Assembly (NCBI RefSeq): GCF_907165045.1
Contig: NZ_CAJRAU010000001.1
Span: 372,001-436,000, forward strand
DNA: 64,000 bases
Source: Dyadobacter linearis
GTDB lineage: Bacteria > Bacteroidota > Bacteroidia > Cytophagales > Spirosomataceae
Direction of reading: 5' to 3'
Part shown: one piece after another, positions 26,059 through 36,500 of the stretch
How the letters are laid out: each line of letters opens with the position of its first letter
How positions within the stretch are numbered: the first letter of the stretch is position 1
Notes under the pieces: model-generated
Told to the model about the DNA's origin: nothing
What the model saw: the letters and a program-made list of their open reading frames with translations, nothing else
Database searches by the model: none
Translations under genes and position numbers: made by a program

Positions 26059-27903
26059 TCAGATCAGCTTGATCCCGCTTTTGCGCATCAGCTCGCTTGC
26101 ATTGAAATCAAGGCACAGACCCTCGGTGAGCTTATAATCGAAAAACATTTCCCTGCCTGTGACCCGGCTGTTAAAACTGTAATTACGAACGGGAAGATAT
26201 TCGCTCGTAGCCCTGGCCAGTTCCAGATCGTGCGTGGAAACAATGCCGGAAGCGTGCAGCTCGCTCAGTTGCCGGATCAGCGAAATACCGCCTTTGTACC
26301 GGTCCTGCGAATTGGTGCCTTTAAACATTTCATCCAGCAGAAAGAAAACAGGCGCGCCGCTTTCCGCCAGTTTCAGTAATTGCTCAACCCGCAGCAGCTC
26401 TGCATAAAAAGACGAAACGCCTTCTTCCAGATTATCCTGCGTGCGCATGCTTGTAAATAACCTGACCGGAGATACGTTTCCGCTTGTCATACAGCAAGGC
26501 GCTCCCATGAAGGCTAAAACAAGATTAACCCCAATTGTCCGCAGGAATGTACTTTTCCCCGCCATATTCGATCCGGTGATCATCATGATAGACCCGTCGC
26601 CCGCGAGCTCGAAATCGTTACAAACGCGCTTTTCAGAATGGAGCAGCGGGTGACCAAGCTGTGTAAAACGAAGCTGATCAGATTCGTCGCTGATTTCGGG
26701 AAAGGTATAGGCAGGATTGGAGCAGGCAAATCCGCTCAGACTGGCGACAGCTTCAAACTCACTCACCGCCGCAACCCAGCTTCCCAGGTTCTCCTTGTTC
26801 CTGGTTTTCCAGTTTTCAGTGAGCAAAATCCAGTAGATATCCAGTAAAAAGAATTGATTCAGAATCGTATAGAATGCATTTCCGCCAATCGGGCCTTTGC
26901 TGCCGCGCTGCATGAAAACTTCCAGTATCCGCTTTAATTTTCTGATCTCCGCCGCCGCAGAATAGTGGCTGTTTTGAAATACCGCCTGCAAATCTTGCAG
27001 CATTCGAGTAGTGAATGTTTCCGATTCTATTTTATTTATCAGCGCTTCGTAGCCTGCTAAAACAGGTACATTCTGGGCCAGACGGTCGATGATTTCCTGA
27101 GAAGTTGCTTTTAAACGCTTTAATACCAAACCATTAATAGTCAGACTAACCAGCAGCGGAATCAGATAGTATATGGAAAACGGTTCGAGGTTACGCAGCA
27201 CCTGGACGAGATGCAAGGCAAAGAAGCCAAGCGACGCCAGCGACGCAACACCCAACACAATACCAGCAACGAGATATTGCGTACGCAGGGGCAGTAGCTT
27301 GACCGGCTCCGCATTCCATTTCAGCAGACCGTCATAACTGGTTTTCGGGTTAATAAAAGGCATTCCGGCGGCTTGCAAGTCCTGTCGCCAGTCCATTTTC
27401 GGCGCCAGCTCCTGTACTGCCTGCTGTCGCATGAGTATTGTTTGCTTCGAAGCAGGCTCAGCCAGCCACTCCGCCAGCCGGATCTGTCCCGCTTCTGTCG
27501 TAGTCCTGTTCAGAAGTTGGAAGAGGGAATGTGTACCGAAAATATCGACGTCGGCGATATAGGGATGTTCCCTTTTGATGAAAGCCTGTCCGGAAGGAAA
27601 ATCGGCGAGCTTATTTTCCAGGCGGCTGATTTCCTGCGCGTTGATCTGTTGCAGAAGTGTTACGTGCCGTTGTTCCCGAGCTGCCAGATTGTACCTTTTT
27701 ACTGCCAGTCCAAACGCAAACACCGATGCCGGAACGACAAAAACAAGCAGCGAAGCAAGGCGGTTACTGGCAATGACCAGAATGCAGCAGATCGCACCAA
27801 CGAATACGATCAGCCGGACGAGGGAAAGGCTGCTCAGCAATTTGGAATCGTGGTCAACCTTTACCTGGTTTTCTGCGACCCTGCGGCGATACACTTCTAT
27901 CAT
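26059..27903 (-). CDS. Membrane-anchored MutS-family ATPase (MutS-related protein)
   Basis: About 614 residues if started at the ATG ending at 27903 (MIEVYRRR). The longer frame from 27933 would place the start inside an inverted repeat and is less likely. The N-terminal half has two hydrophobic pairs (about 30-75 and 210-265), so the protein is tied to the membrane. The C-terminal half is a MutS domain V ATPase: Walker A TGSNMAGKSTFLRTIG near residue 445, then VSSFYAELLRVEQLL, Walker B FFLLDEMFKGTNSQDR, and the switch SGIVSTHDLELA. Mismatch-binding domain I is absent. This group is widespread in Bacteroidota without a known role. It stands between two glycan loci in the same direction. Confidence 0.88.
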   Translation of the reverse strand: MIEVYRRRVAENQVKVDHDSKLLSSLSLVRLIVFVGAICCILVIASNRLASLLVFVVPASVFAFGLAVKRYNLAAREQRHVTLLQQINAQEISRLENKLADFPSGQAFIKREHPYIADVDIFGTHSLFQLLNRTTTEAGQIRLAEWLAEPASKQTILMRQQAVQELAPKMDWRQDLQAAGMPFINPKTSYDGLLKWNAEPVKLLPLRTQYLVAGIVLGVASLASLGFFALHLVQVLRNLEPFSIYYLIPLLVSLTINGLVLKRLKATSQEIIDRLAQNVPVLAGYEALINKIESETFTTRMLQDLQAVFQNSHYSAAAEIRKLKRILEVFMQRGSKGPIGGNAFYTILNQFFLLDIYWILLTENWKTRNKENLGSWVAAVSEFEAVASLSGFACSNPAYTFPEISDESDQLRFTQLGHPLLHSEKRVCNDFELAGDGSIMMITGSNMAGKSTFLRTIGVNLVLAFMGAPCCMTSGNVSPVRLFTSMRTQDNLEEGVSSFYAELLRVEQLLKLAESGAPVFFLLDEMFKGTNSQDRYKGGISLIRQLSELHASGIVSTHDLELARATSEYLPVRNYSFNSRVTGREMFFDYKLTEGLCLDFNASELMRKSGIKLI

Positions 27904-27915
27904 TTTAAAAAGGAT

Positions 27916-27942
27916 TGATATATAAAATTCCAATATATATCA
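27916..27942. promoter_or_regulatory. AT-rich perfect inverted repeat upstream of the MutS-like gene
   Basis: TGATATATA, nine bases, TATATATCA: perfect 9-bp arms ending 13 bp upstream of the start codon at 27903 (minus strand). It has the same arm and loop lengths as the element at 4892-4918. Could be a binding site or a 5' UTR hairpin; no consensus of a known regulator was recognised. Confidence 0.35.
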
Positions 27943-27982
27943 TATCTCTTTTGAAAACCTGTTTTAACCTACTTTTCTGGTT

Positions 27983-29908
27983 TTACTCTGCAAAATCGGG
28001 GTTGTTGGGTACGAGTCCTAAACTGCCCAGAAAATCCATACAAGCCGCTTTTACTTTATAGTTGCGGCTTTTGGATTCATCGGAGAAACGGTTTTCTGCT
28101 TTCTGTACCTTCCTGATCGTTTCGATAAACGGATCTTTATCAGCCACATAAAGCAGGTAGTTAATACTCATCAACGCCAGCTCAGCATTATCGGAATTAA
28201 CTGATTTATTCAAATTCGCAGCAGCAGTCTCATTTTTGAAAACTTCATAGCCAATCGCCGCACAAGTGATCGAAACAGGTTGATATTCGTCCCCCATTCC
28301 TGCTATTATTTCCTTTCCGAAGGGTTTCAAAACTGTCGCATTTTGTGAGCGAAGGCCCAATGCAGCCCAGTACCGCACTATTTTATTAGTATTGGTCAAA
28401 AGTTTAACCTGCTGTGCCGCAATAGCTTTTCCCCGCGTTCCCGACAGCGCAGCCGCCGCGAATATCTCCTTCATCGGATAATTCTGATCGGACAACCGAT
28501 ATTCATACGCATTTCCTTTTCCGGAGATCAGCGCGATTTCGTATTCAGGTAAAAACATGACATCGCGCGATTTGAGTAGCGAGGCGCTCAGTTGCTTTCT
28601 CATTTTTTCTGCCACCGCCTTCGCTTTTGGATCGTTGATAAGGTTTTTGGTTTCCCAGGGATCGTTTTTAAGGTCGAATAAAAACTCGGCCGGGCGGTCG
28701 GCGAAGAGGCTGCTTTGCAAATTGTCCAGCTTTTTTTCGGCAAGATCTTTTCGCATTTGCTGCTTCATTTCAGAGATTTCCATGTACCGGATGTACCTCG
28801 CCTCGGGCATAAACGGCATGAAGTTACGGGAGTACATATACCTGCCGTCGGTCACGCTGCGCACCATATCGATCCCATTGTCCGAGCGATCGGAAGAGAG
28901 TACGAGGTGGTCGGTTTGAGGCGAGCGGCCGGGACCTGTCAGTTTCCTGCCTTTCATGTACGCGGGAATTTCGCCCCCGGCCAGACTGATCAATGTCGGC
29001 GCCAGATCTGCAAAATCAATCAGTTCATCTGTAACCACGCCACCTTCGCCCCAAGGAGAAAGGTGCTTGTACATCGGCGGGAACCAGATCACGAAAGGCA
29101 CCCTGTAACCCAGGTCGATCCCATTCGTTTTACCCCGCGGAATGCCCTCGCCGTGATCGCCGAAAAAGAAGATAATGGTGCTGTCGCGGAGGTGATCGTC
29201 GTCGAGGCGTTTCAGCAGTTTGGCGATTTTATTATCTGTGAGTTTGAGTGAATTGTATACCCGCGCCACCTGCTTCCGCATTTCAGGACTATCGCGGTAG
29301 ATCGGCGGCATTTCGAAAGCATTCTCTGAGATTCGCTCGTTTTCCGGCAATTCATCCAAAACATTCTTCACGTATTTGGGATAAGCGTCGGTCATTGTCC
29401 GCGACTGGTGCGAATCGTTATAATTGAAAACTGAGAAAAATGGCTGCCCGGGTTTCCGGTTCCACCAGCCGGCTTTGCCCGAACTCTCGTTCCACGCATC
29501 GGCTATGAACTGCTTCTCATTGAGCACATTATAATCTGTTTTCGCATTATTAGAAGTGTGGTAGCCGGCCTGTTGCAGGTAATGCGGAAATCCATGCATA
29601 CCGGCCGGCAACGCGTAGTTGCTGCGATGATTTCCCGTGCCCGTTTCGTAAGTTTTGACACCTGTAATCAGCGCCGTGCGACTCGGTGAACACACGGTCC
29701 CCGTAGAAAAAGCATTGGTAAAACGCACTCCTTCCTTTGCCAGCTGATCGATTGCCGGCGTGCGGGCGTCCTTATTTCCATAACATCCGATGAACTTTGG
29801 AGAAGTATCCTCAATCGTGATCCAGAGAATATTAGGTTTGTTCCGGGCAAATGCAATATCCCCAAAAACGACGAGCGAACAGATCAGGAGCAGTTTTTTC
29901 GGTAGCAT
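27983..29908 (-). CDS. Secreted sulfatase with C-terminal HEAT-like region
   Basis: 641 residues, signal peptide ending near FGDIAFA. Canonical formylglycine motif C-S-P-S-R with Cys73; the first metal ligands appear as I-E-D-T in place of D-D. Later features are YNDSHQSR and FFFGDHGEGIPRGKT. The core resembles heparan N-sulfatase/arylsulfatase A-like enzymes. From about residue 480 the protein leaves the sulfatase fold and becomes helical with repeat-like spacing (RYWAALGLRSQNATVLKPF, AAIGYEVFKNETAAANLNKS), compatible with HEAT repeats. Exported; acts on sulfated sugars. 24 bp after the previous sulfatase in the sigma-FecR controlled locus. Confidence 0.92.
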   Translation of the reverse strand: MLPKKLLLICSLVVFGDIAFARNKPNILWITIEDTSPKFIGCYGNKDARTPAIDQLAKEGVRFTNAFSTGTVCSPSRTALITGVKTYETGTGNHRSNYALPAGMHGFPHYLQQAGYHTSNNAKTDYNVLNEKQFIADAWNESSGKAGWWNRKPGQPFFSVFNYNDSHQSRTMTDAYPKYVKNVLDELPENERISENAFEMPPIYRDSPEMRKQVARVYNSLKLTDNKIAKLLKRLDDDHLRDSTIIFFFGDHGEGIPRGKTNGIDLGYRVPFVIWFPPMYKHLSPWGEGGVVTDELIDFADLAPTLISLAGGEIPAYMKGRKLTGPGRSPQTDHLVLSSDRSDNGIDMVRSVTDGRYMYSRNFMPFMPEARYIRYMEISEMKQQMRKDLAEKKLDNLQSSLFADRPAEFLFDLKNDPWETKNLINDPKAKAVAEKMRKQLSASLLKSRDVMFLPEYEIALISGKGNAYEYRLSDQNYPMKEIFAAAALSGTRGKAIAAQQVKLLTNTNKIVRYWAALGLRSQNATVLKPFGKEIIAGMGDEYQPVSITCAAIGYEVFKNETAAANLNKSVNSDNAELALMSINYLLYVADKDPFIETIRKVQKAENRFSDESKSRNYKVKAACMDFLGSLGLVPNNPDFAE

Positions 29909-29932
29909 GGCAAAAAAAGTAACCGGTAATGT

Positions 29933-32023
29933 TTAATGGTAAAAAAGCGGAGCGCTGCCTTCTGCCTGCCAGTTTAATGTCAGTTTCGGGGTTACTGCGT
30001 CTTTAATGTGATAAACAATCCGTAAGGGATGATCGCCCGCTTTAAGCGCAACGGAGCCAGAAATTTTTTGCTCGGACTGATATTCGAAGCTGCCGTCGAG
30101 TACATTGGCCTGGTGAAGTTTCAGTAAAAAGCCGCTGTTACCCGCCATTTCCATCTCATAGGTCCCGTCTTTTTCCACGCGTATCATTCCTTCGATCACC
30201 ATCATGCCGGTTTTGGTCTTGATTTTAGAAAAATCCATTTCTGAAAGAATTCCTTCCTCGGCCGGTTTTTCATTTTGTAAGTCCCCAACCCAGGGATATG
30301 TGCCTTTGTAAACCTTAAATTTAAATCCGGTTTTGGTTGCTTTCGTCGCAACCGGCGGGATCAGCGCGGTATCGTAAGGTCGCGGCGCTTCGGAATCGGG
30401 TCGGCGAACGCGCAATACCTGCGCTTTGAAATCCTGCTGCATTTGTTTAAAAGCAGCGTTAGAAGCCAGGTTTTTCGTTTCCTGCGGATCTTTTACCACA
30501 TTATAAATCTCAAAATCATCCTCAGCCGAGCCGATCTGGTACCTTACCCCTACAAAATCACCTTTCCGGATTTTCTGCATCTGGTTCCGCTGCCTCGACC
30601 GGTGGTTCGGGGAAAATTCCTCAAAATCCGGCGTTTTCCCATTCTGCACATATTCGATATAAACGAGGCTTTCCTTTTTCTGTCCTTTTCCCGTCAAATG
30701 CGGCAACAGTGTCACGCCGTCGGTGCGAGCCGGCGCAGCGATATGTGCTGCGTCGGCGAAAGTAGCAAGCCAGTCGTGAGAAGCACTTGGTGCAGCAATT
30801 ACCTGATTTGCAGAAATTTGTCCCGGCCAGTTCACAATAGTCGGTACCCGCACACCGCCTTCCCACACATCCCGCTTAATCCCATCGAAGGGACCGAAGC
30901 TGTTGAAAAACTCGGGGCTGTAATCGACATATTCCTTCGGCAAATAGGATTCAATGGAAGGTCCGTTGTCGGAAGTGAAAACGACCATCGTGTTTTCATC
31001 AATTTTCAGGTCTTTCAATAATTTGAAAATATCACCTACCCCATCGTCGATGCGCCGGCAGAGCGTCGCGTATCGTTTATAAGTGTCCGGCCACGGTTTT
31101 TCGGGCGTGGCGGGATTTTTATCATCGTCGTAAGTTGCATTCGCATAATCCGGGTGCACGTAAGAATCGGGCTCGCCACTCGCAGTATTGATCATTTTTC
31201 CAGGCGTACCCAGCCACTGGAGACCGCCTTTCAATCCACCACCTTCTGGATATTTCTGTGTCGGTAGTTCGAGTACCGCGTGGGGCACGTCGTAAGCGAG
31301 GTACAGGAAAAACGGTTCGTCCTTTTTGCCGGAAGCAGTTTCTTTTACGATCCAGTTTTTGGCCGCGGCTGTCCACAAATCGGTCGTAAAGCATTTGTCT
31401 AGCCCGTCGGAAACTTCCGTTTTATTTTCCCAGACTTTCTTTTTACCCCTGTAAATCCCTTCTTTCGGATAATGCTCGTGACCGTCCACATGCTTGATAT
31501 ACGCGTAGGAATAGTCGAAACCGCGGTTCAGCGGGTGCGCAGGCCACTCGGGTTCTTTCGCTTTCAGCCCCTGCAAACCCCATTTCCCGACAAGACCCGT
31601 TTTGTAACCCGCCTTTTGCAGCACATTACCGATCGTGAAAGTGTTTTGCAGCTCTTTGTCAAACTGGTTATCCCGCACATTCGCGTGGCCCTGACTTACC
31701 CCCAGCAGGATTGTAGCCCGCGACGGGGCACAAACCGGCGCCGCGCAGTAGTGGTTGGTCAGCATCGCGCCGCCTTTCGCCATCGCGTCCAGGTTCGGGG
31801 TAAACTGCCAGGGCTCGCTGCGGTCGTTCTTTTTGTTCCTCTCATTTTGCCAGAAAGCCCCCACATCGCCCCAACCCATATCATCTACCAAAATGAAAAT
31901 GATATTGGGTTTTGCTGCTTTCTTCTGCTGCGCATTCGCCGGAAAAAAGGTGAGCGCGCCAAGTAGCAGGATTTGAGCAATTATGAATATTTTAACCTTG
32001 AATACCTTCATTATATTTTGCAT
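29933..32023 (-). CDS. Secreted arylsulfatase with C-terminal PA14-like domain
   Basis: 696 residues with a signal peptide (a second Met at residue 5 may be the true start). Metal ligands Asp47-Asp48 in ILVDDMGWGD, formylglycine Cys98 in C-A-P-S-R-A-T, then VGKWGLQG, DVPHAVLE, FTSDNGPS and the Lys in FDGIKRDVWEGG. The sulfatase core ends around residue 540. The remaining part (IRVEKDGTYEMEMAGNSGFLLKLHQANVLDG...HPLRIVYH) looks like a PA14 carbohydrate-binding sandwich. Probably removes sulfate from polymer fragments in the periplasm. It starts 3 bp after the susD stop, so the two are one transcript. Confidence 0.93.
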   Translation of the reverse strand: MQNIMKVFKVKIFIIAQILLLGALTFFPANAQQKKAAKPNIIFILVDDMGWGDVGAFWQNERNKKNDRSEPWQFTPNLDAMAKGGAMLTNHYCAAPVCAPSRATILLGVSQGHANVRDNQFDKELQNTFTIGNVLQKAGYKTGLVGKWGLQGLKAKEPEWPAHPLNRGFDYSYAYIKHVDGHEHYPKEGIYRGKKKVWENKTEVSDGLDKCFTTDLWTAAAKNWIVKETASGKKDEPFFLYLAYDVPHAVLELPTQKYPEGGGLKGGLQWLGTPGKMINTASGEPDSYVHPDYANATYDDDKNPATPEKPWPDTYKRYATLCRRIDDGVGDIFKLLKDLKIDENTMVVFTSDNGPSIESYLPKEYVDYSPEFFNSFGPFDGIKRDVWEGGVRVPTIVNWPGQISANQVIAAPSASHDWLATFADAAHIAAPARTDGVTLLPHLTGKGQKKESLVYIEYVQNGKTPDFEEFSPNHRSRQRNQMQKIRKGDFVGVRYQIGSAEDDFEIYNVVKDPQETKNLASNAAFKQMQQDFKAQVLRVRRPDSEAPRPYDTALIPPVATKATKTGFKFKVYKGTYPWVGDLQNEKPAEEGILSEMDFSKIKTKTGMMVIEGMIRVEKDGTYEMEMAGNSGFLLKLHQANVLDGSFEYQSEQKISGSVALKAGDHPLRIVYHIKDAVTPKLTLNWQAEGSAPLFYH

Positions 32024-32026
32024 TAA

Positions 32027-33526
32027 TTACCGGTTGTAGTTCGGGTTTTGGTTCAAATTAGGGTTTGTCTGCAACGCGGTGGTCGGAACGGGCCACAGGT
32101 AATCGCGCTGAGGATTGAAGGAACGGTTGTCCACGACTTTGCCAAGATAATTCGTGACCGCCTGATTCAAAACTACATCCGCCGTTTTCCAGCGTTTTAC
32201 ATCAAAATAATATAGTCCCTCCCCTACAAACTCAATCCTCCTTTCGTGGCGAATGCGGTCGCGCATCGCAGCCTGCGTCAAGCCCGCCGGAAAATCGGGC
32301 ATTCCCGCGCGTTTGCGGATTTGATTTACAGCCGCATATACCGACGCATCAGGCCCCACAGCTTCATTTTGTGCCTCGGCGTAAGTAAGGAGCACTTCGG
32401 CGTACCGGATCAGTATGACGTTCAGATCAGAGATATTGTCCACTTTTCCGGCGGGTGAAGGTTCGGTATCTCTGTAAGTAGTCCCCTTTTTCAGTCCATA
32501 ACCTGTTTGCGGGTAAGTAGTCGCGACAACCGGTTTGCCTTTAAACTGGCTTCCAATATAAATCACCGTATTTTTCAATCTGGGATCGCGGTTTTCAAAT
32601 GGTTTCGCAGGATCGTAGAGAGGTGAATCTTTGATCGATTTTCCGTCGGTCAGTTCATAATCATCTAGCAGGTTCTGAGTTGGCGCGAAGGAATTGAACT
32701 GGTCAAACTGAATATCGTTGCTATGCACAAATTCCGGCTGCTTGTACTGCACATCGAGCAGCACTTCCGTATTCCCTTCGTTTTCCAGCATAAAAAGTCC
32801 GCGGTAATCAGCAAACAATGCATTGGATTTGAGATCCATCACTGCTTTCGAAGCCTCCGCAGCGGCCGCCCATTTGCTTCCATATAATAAAACTCGCGCC
32901 TTTAATGCCAGCGCGGTAGCCTTGCTCACGCGGCCTTTGTTGGCAGCCGCAATCGTTGTCGGCAGCACCGCAGCGGCGGCGTCTAAATCTGCAAGCATTT
33001 GTGTTTCAATTTCCTCGGCCGTATTGCGGGGCAGCTCGCCCTGTTCTTTCACAGGCGGTTCGGTAATCAGTGGCACGCCGCCGTAAACCGACCACAAACT
33101 GAAATAATAGAATGCCCGCAGGAACTGCGCTTCGGCGATAACCAGCTTTTTGCGCGTTTCGTCCATCGCAATATCCGGCACGCGGTTGATTACCGAATTG
33201 GCTCGCCCTATTCCCTGGTAAGCCGCGCCCCAGCGGTTGTTGATCAGCCCGGTATTGGCCGCATCGTGAATACCACGGGCAATATTGCCGGCTCCGGCCT
33301 GGTTGTCGTAACTGTAAAAATTGGGCGTGATCGCGTCAAAAGTGGCGGTGACATTGCCACCGTAAACCGGCATTAATGCGCTGTAAGTGGCTGTTAAACC
33401 AGCATTTGCATGCTCTTCGGTTTTCCAGAAGGTAGCTTCGGTAAAACGGTCGGTTGGACTTACTTCCAGAAAATCGGAGCAGCCGGAAAGCAATATGCCT
33501 GCGAGAATGAGTTTAGCTATTTTCAT
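32027..33526 (-). CDS. SusD/RagB family glycan-binding lipoprotein
   Basis: 499 residues with lipobox ILLSGCSDFLEVSP (Cys about residue 16). N-terminal RFTEATFWKTEEHANAGLTATYS, then ARGIHDAANTGLINNRWGAAYQGIGRANSVINR and ITEPPV, typical of SusD, with the conserved C-terminal LIRYAEVLLTYAEAQNE, NQIRKRAGMP, RHERRIEFVGEGLYYFDVKRW and final NPNLNQNPNYNR. Pairs with the STN-SusC encoded 21 bp upstream and is followed by two sulfatases. Confidence 0.95.
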   Translation of the reverse strand: MKIAKLILAGILLSGCSDFLEVSPTDRFTEATFWKTEEHANAGLTATYSALMPVYGGNVTATFDAITPNFYSYDNQAGAGNIARGIHDAANTGLINNRWGAAYQGIGRANSVINRVPDIAMDETRKKLVIAEAQFLRAFYYFSLWSVYGGVPLITEPPVKEQGELPRNTAEEIETQMLADLDAAAAVLPTTIAAANKGRVSKATALALKARVLLYGSKWAAAAEASKAVMDLKSNALFADYRGLFMLENEGNTEVLLDVQYKQPEFVHSNDIQFDQFNSFAPTQNLLDDYELTDGKSIKDSPLYDPAKPFENRDPRLKNTVIYIGSQFKGKPVVATTYPQTGYGLKKGTTYRDTEPSPAGKVDNISDLNVILIRYAEVLLTYAEAQNEAVGPDASVYAAVNQIRKRAGMPDFPAGLTQAAMRDRIRHERRIEFVGEGLYYFDVKRWKTADVVLNQAVTNYLGKVVDNRSFNPQRDYLWPVPTTALQTNPNLNQNPNYNR

Positions 33527-33547
33527 ATAATTTAATGCTCTAAAAGA

Positions 33548-36500
33548 TCAGAATGAAACGTTGAGGCCGAAGGAAACTACCTTGGCAATCGGGTATGCGA
33601 CAACTCCCGCCGCGGCCGGATCCCGCTCAGGGTCGCCCAAACGGAACTTGGAAACAGTGATCATATTCTGACCATTTACATATAGCCTCACTTTACCAAG
33701 ACCCAATTTTTTCACCATATTCAAAGGTACCGTGTAGCCGAACTGGATATTTTTCAACCTCAGATAAGCAATGCTTTGCAGCCAGAAATCGGAAACCTGG
33801 AAATTTTGCGGATAACCATTTGAAGTGGTCAGCCTCGGCAGCGACGCATTTGGATTTTCCGGTGTCCAGGAGTCGGTGAGCCACTCGCGGGTCACGCCAG
33901 CGCCGTTTTTGTAAGGCTGCGCAAGGTTGGCCGTCACGTAAGTATCCAGGTCAAAAGTGCCCTGCCAGAACATCGCGAAATCAAACCCTTTGTAATCTGC
34001 ACCACCTGTAAATGTATAGGTATAGCCCGGATTCGATTGCCCGATCACGACGCGGTCGCCGCTATCGATTTTCCCGTCACCATTCTGGTCTTTGTACCGG
34101 ATATCGCCCGGATTGGTCACATTGTTCTGGAAAGGAGCTGCGTCAATTTCAGCTTTGGATTGAAACAGTCCAGCTGATTCCAGACCAAAAAAAGAATTGA
34201 TCGGCGCGCCTTCCTGGATGATCCGGTTGGTATTGTATAAAATCGCCCCATTCGTATTTTCGACTTTATTGATCAGATGCGTGATATTCCCCGCGAGATT
34301 GTAGTTTACGCCGCCGATCCTGTCGCGGTAGCCAAGTGTAAGTTCGTATCCTTTATTAGAGACAGAACCGATATTGCTCAGCGGCCCTTGCAGGTTTCCT
34401 ACCTGGGCAGGCAGGTTTACGCGGGCGAGGATACCATCGGTGTATTTGCGGAAAAGGTCGAATTCAAAGGTCAGCTTATTATTAAAAAGTCCCCCGTCGA
34501 TCCCGATATTGCTGGCTGTGGTCGATTCCCATCCTACCGTAGGATCAGCCAGTGTCCTGACCGCCGCCCCGCTAGATACCACATTATTAAAGGAATAGTT
34601 GGTAGTATAGCCCGCCGAATTCAGCTCGACTGCATTGATATAACTGAATAAAGGAATATTTTGGTTACCCAATTGTCCCCAGGAAGCACGCAGTTTCAAA
34701 TTGCTGATCGCGCGCACATCTTTCAGGAAATTCTCCTCATTGATCCGCCAGCCCGCAGAAAACGAAGGGAAGAAACCCCAGCGTCGCGACTGTTCAAATC
34801 GCGAAGATCCGTCGAGTCTGAAATTGGTTTCAAAAAGGTATTTATCATTAAAAACATAGTTGATACGCCCGAAAGTGGACATGATCCGCGATTTAGTCGA
34901 AGTACCACTCACTAACGGATTCAGACTTCCGCCATTGAGTTCGGTGATCTCATTACCCAGATATCCCTGATTTTGCGCCGTAAACCGGCTGAGCGAAAAG
35001 GATTCAAGACTAAAACCTCCTAGCACATTCAGGTAATGCTTTTCCTTGAAAGTCTTTTCCCAATTAAGGGTATGAAAGTTGGTGAATGCGAAATTCAAAC
35101 CGCTTCCCTGCGTAACGCCACGCGGCGGAATGTTGCCCATATTCGCAATTTCGCCCGTTTTGGTATTGGTAACCGGAATTACCGGGTAGTTGAATTTTTC
35201 GTTTTCAAAGTAAAGGTTTGGCGCTACCGTGATCTTGTATTTAATGTCAAAAGGCAGATTGATTTGTGCATACAAATTTGCTATTCCCCTCAGACTCTTG
35301 TTAATGTGCTTTCCTTCAAGCGAAAGCGCGTACGGATTTCTGAAAAAGTTGTGTCCCGGTACCCTGATCCACTGGTCGGCATAAGCGCCGGTTTGAGTCA
35401 GGTTGGTCTGCATGGGCAGGCCGCGGTAGATCAATCCCATAATTCCACCTTCCCCGTTGGCATCGTTGGCGGTGTAAGCGCCTTCGTTATTGTCCCACCA
35501 GGTCGCGATCACATTACTTCCGATTGTCAGCCAGGGCGTTACATCTGAATTGATATTAGTACTGAAAGAATACTTTTGCGCGCCGCTTCCGGGCAAAATA
35601 CCTTTTTGATTGAGATAACCCAGCGACACCGAGTAAGTCGATTTTTCGCTGCCGCCCGAAAGTCGCACATTGTGCTCCTGGATCGCCGCATTTCTGAACA
35701 TCAGCTTAAACCAGTCCGTATTCGGGTAAATGTAAGGGTCCGTGCCGGCGCGGTATTCCTGCATCAGTTCGGGACTATATTCTGCCGCCCGACCTTCGTT
35801 GGCCAGCGCCCGGTTTTTGCCTTCCATGTATTCCAATGTGTTGGTAACCACATTGTTGGGCAAACGTGTTGCCGTCTGCACGCCGAGGTAGCCCGAATAA
35901 TCGACGCGCACTTTTGTATTTTTCACGCCTGTTTTCGTCGTAATCAGTACCACGCCATTTTGCGCGCGGCTTCCATAGATTGCGGCCGAGGCAGCGTCTT
36001 TTAAAACCGTAACTTTCTCAATGTCATTAGGATTAACATCCCTTAACGAAAATTCTACCCCGTCTACCAGCACCAGCGGACCATTACCCGTTTCAAGGTT
36101 GTAAGAACTCGCGCCACGGATCGTAATATTGGCCCCGTCCGCGCCCGGCCTTCCCTGGTTCATATTGACATACACCCCCGGAAGTCCCTGCAAAGCCTGC
36201 GAAGAATTCGTGATCGGGCGGTTCTCAATCGCTTTGGAGTCGATCGTGGCGATCGCGCCGGTCAGGTTGACTTTTTTCTGTGTCCCGTAACCGACTACGA
36301 CCAGTTCGTCCAGGTCTCGCTGGTCCGGTTTCAGCGAAATATTCAAAGTGGTTTGTGCGCCTACCGGCACTTCCTGCGCAATGTATCCGACAAAAGAAAA
36401 GATCAGTACCGCATCATCTTCCACATTATCGAGCGCGAAACTTCCGTCGACATTCGTGGTAGTCCCCGAGGAAGTACCCTTAACCAAAATGCTCACCCCG

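Noticed and set aside
26059..27903. MutS or MutS2 mismatch-repair gene
   Set aside because: Mismatch-binding and Smr domains are absent and membrane helices are present in the N-terminal half.
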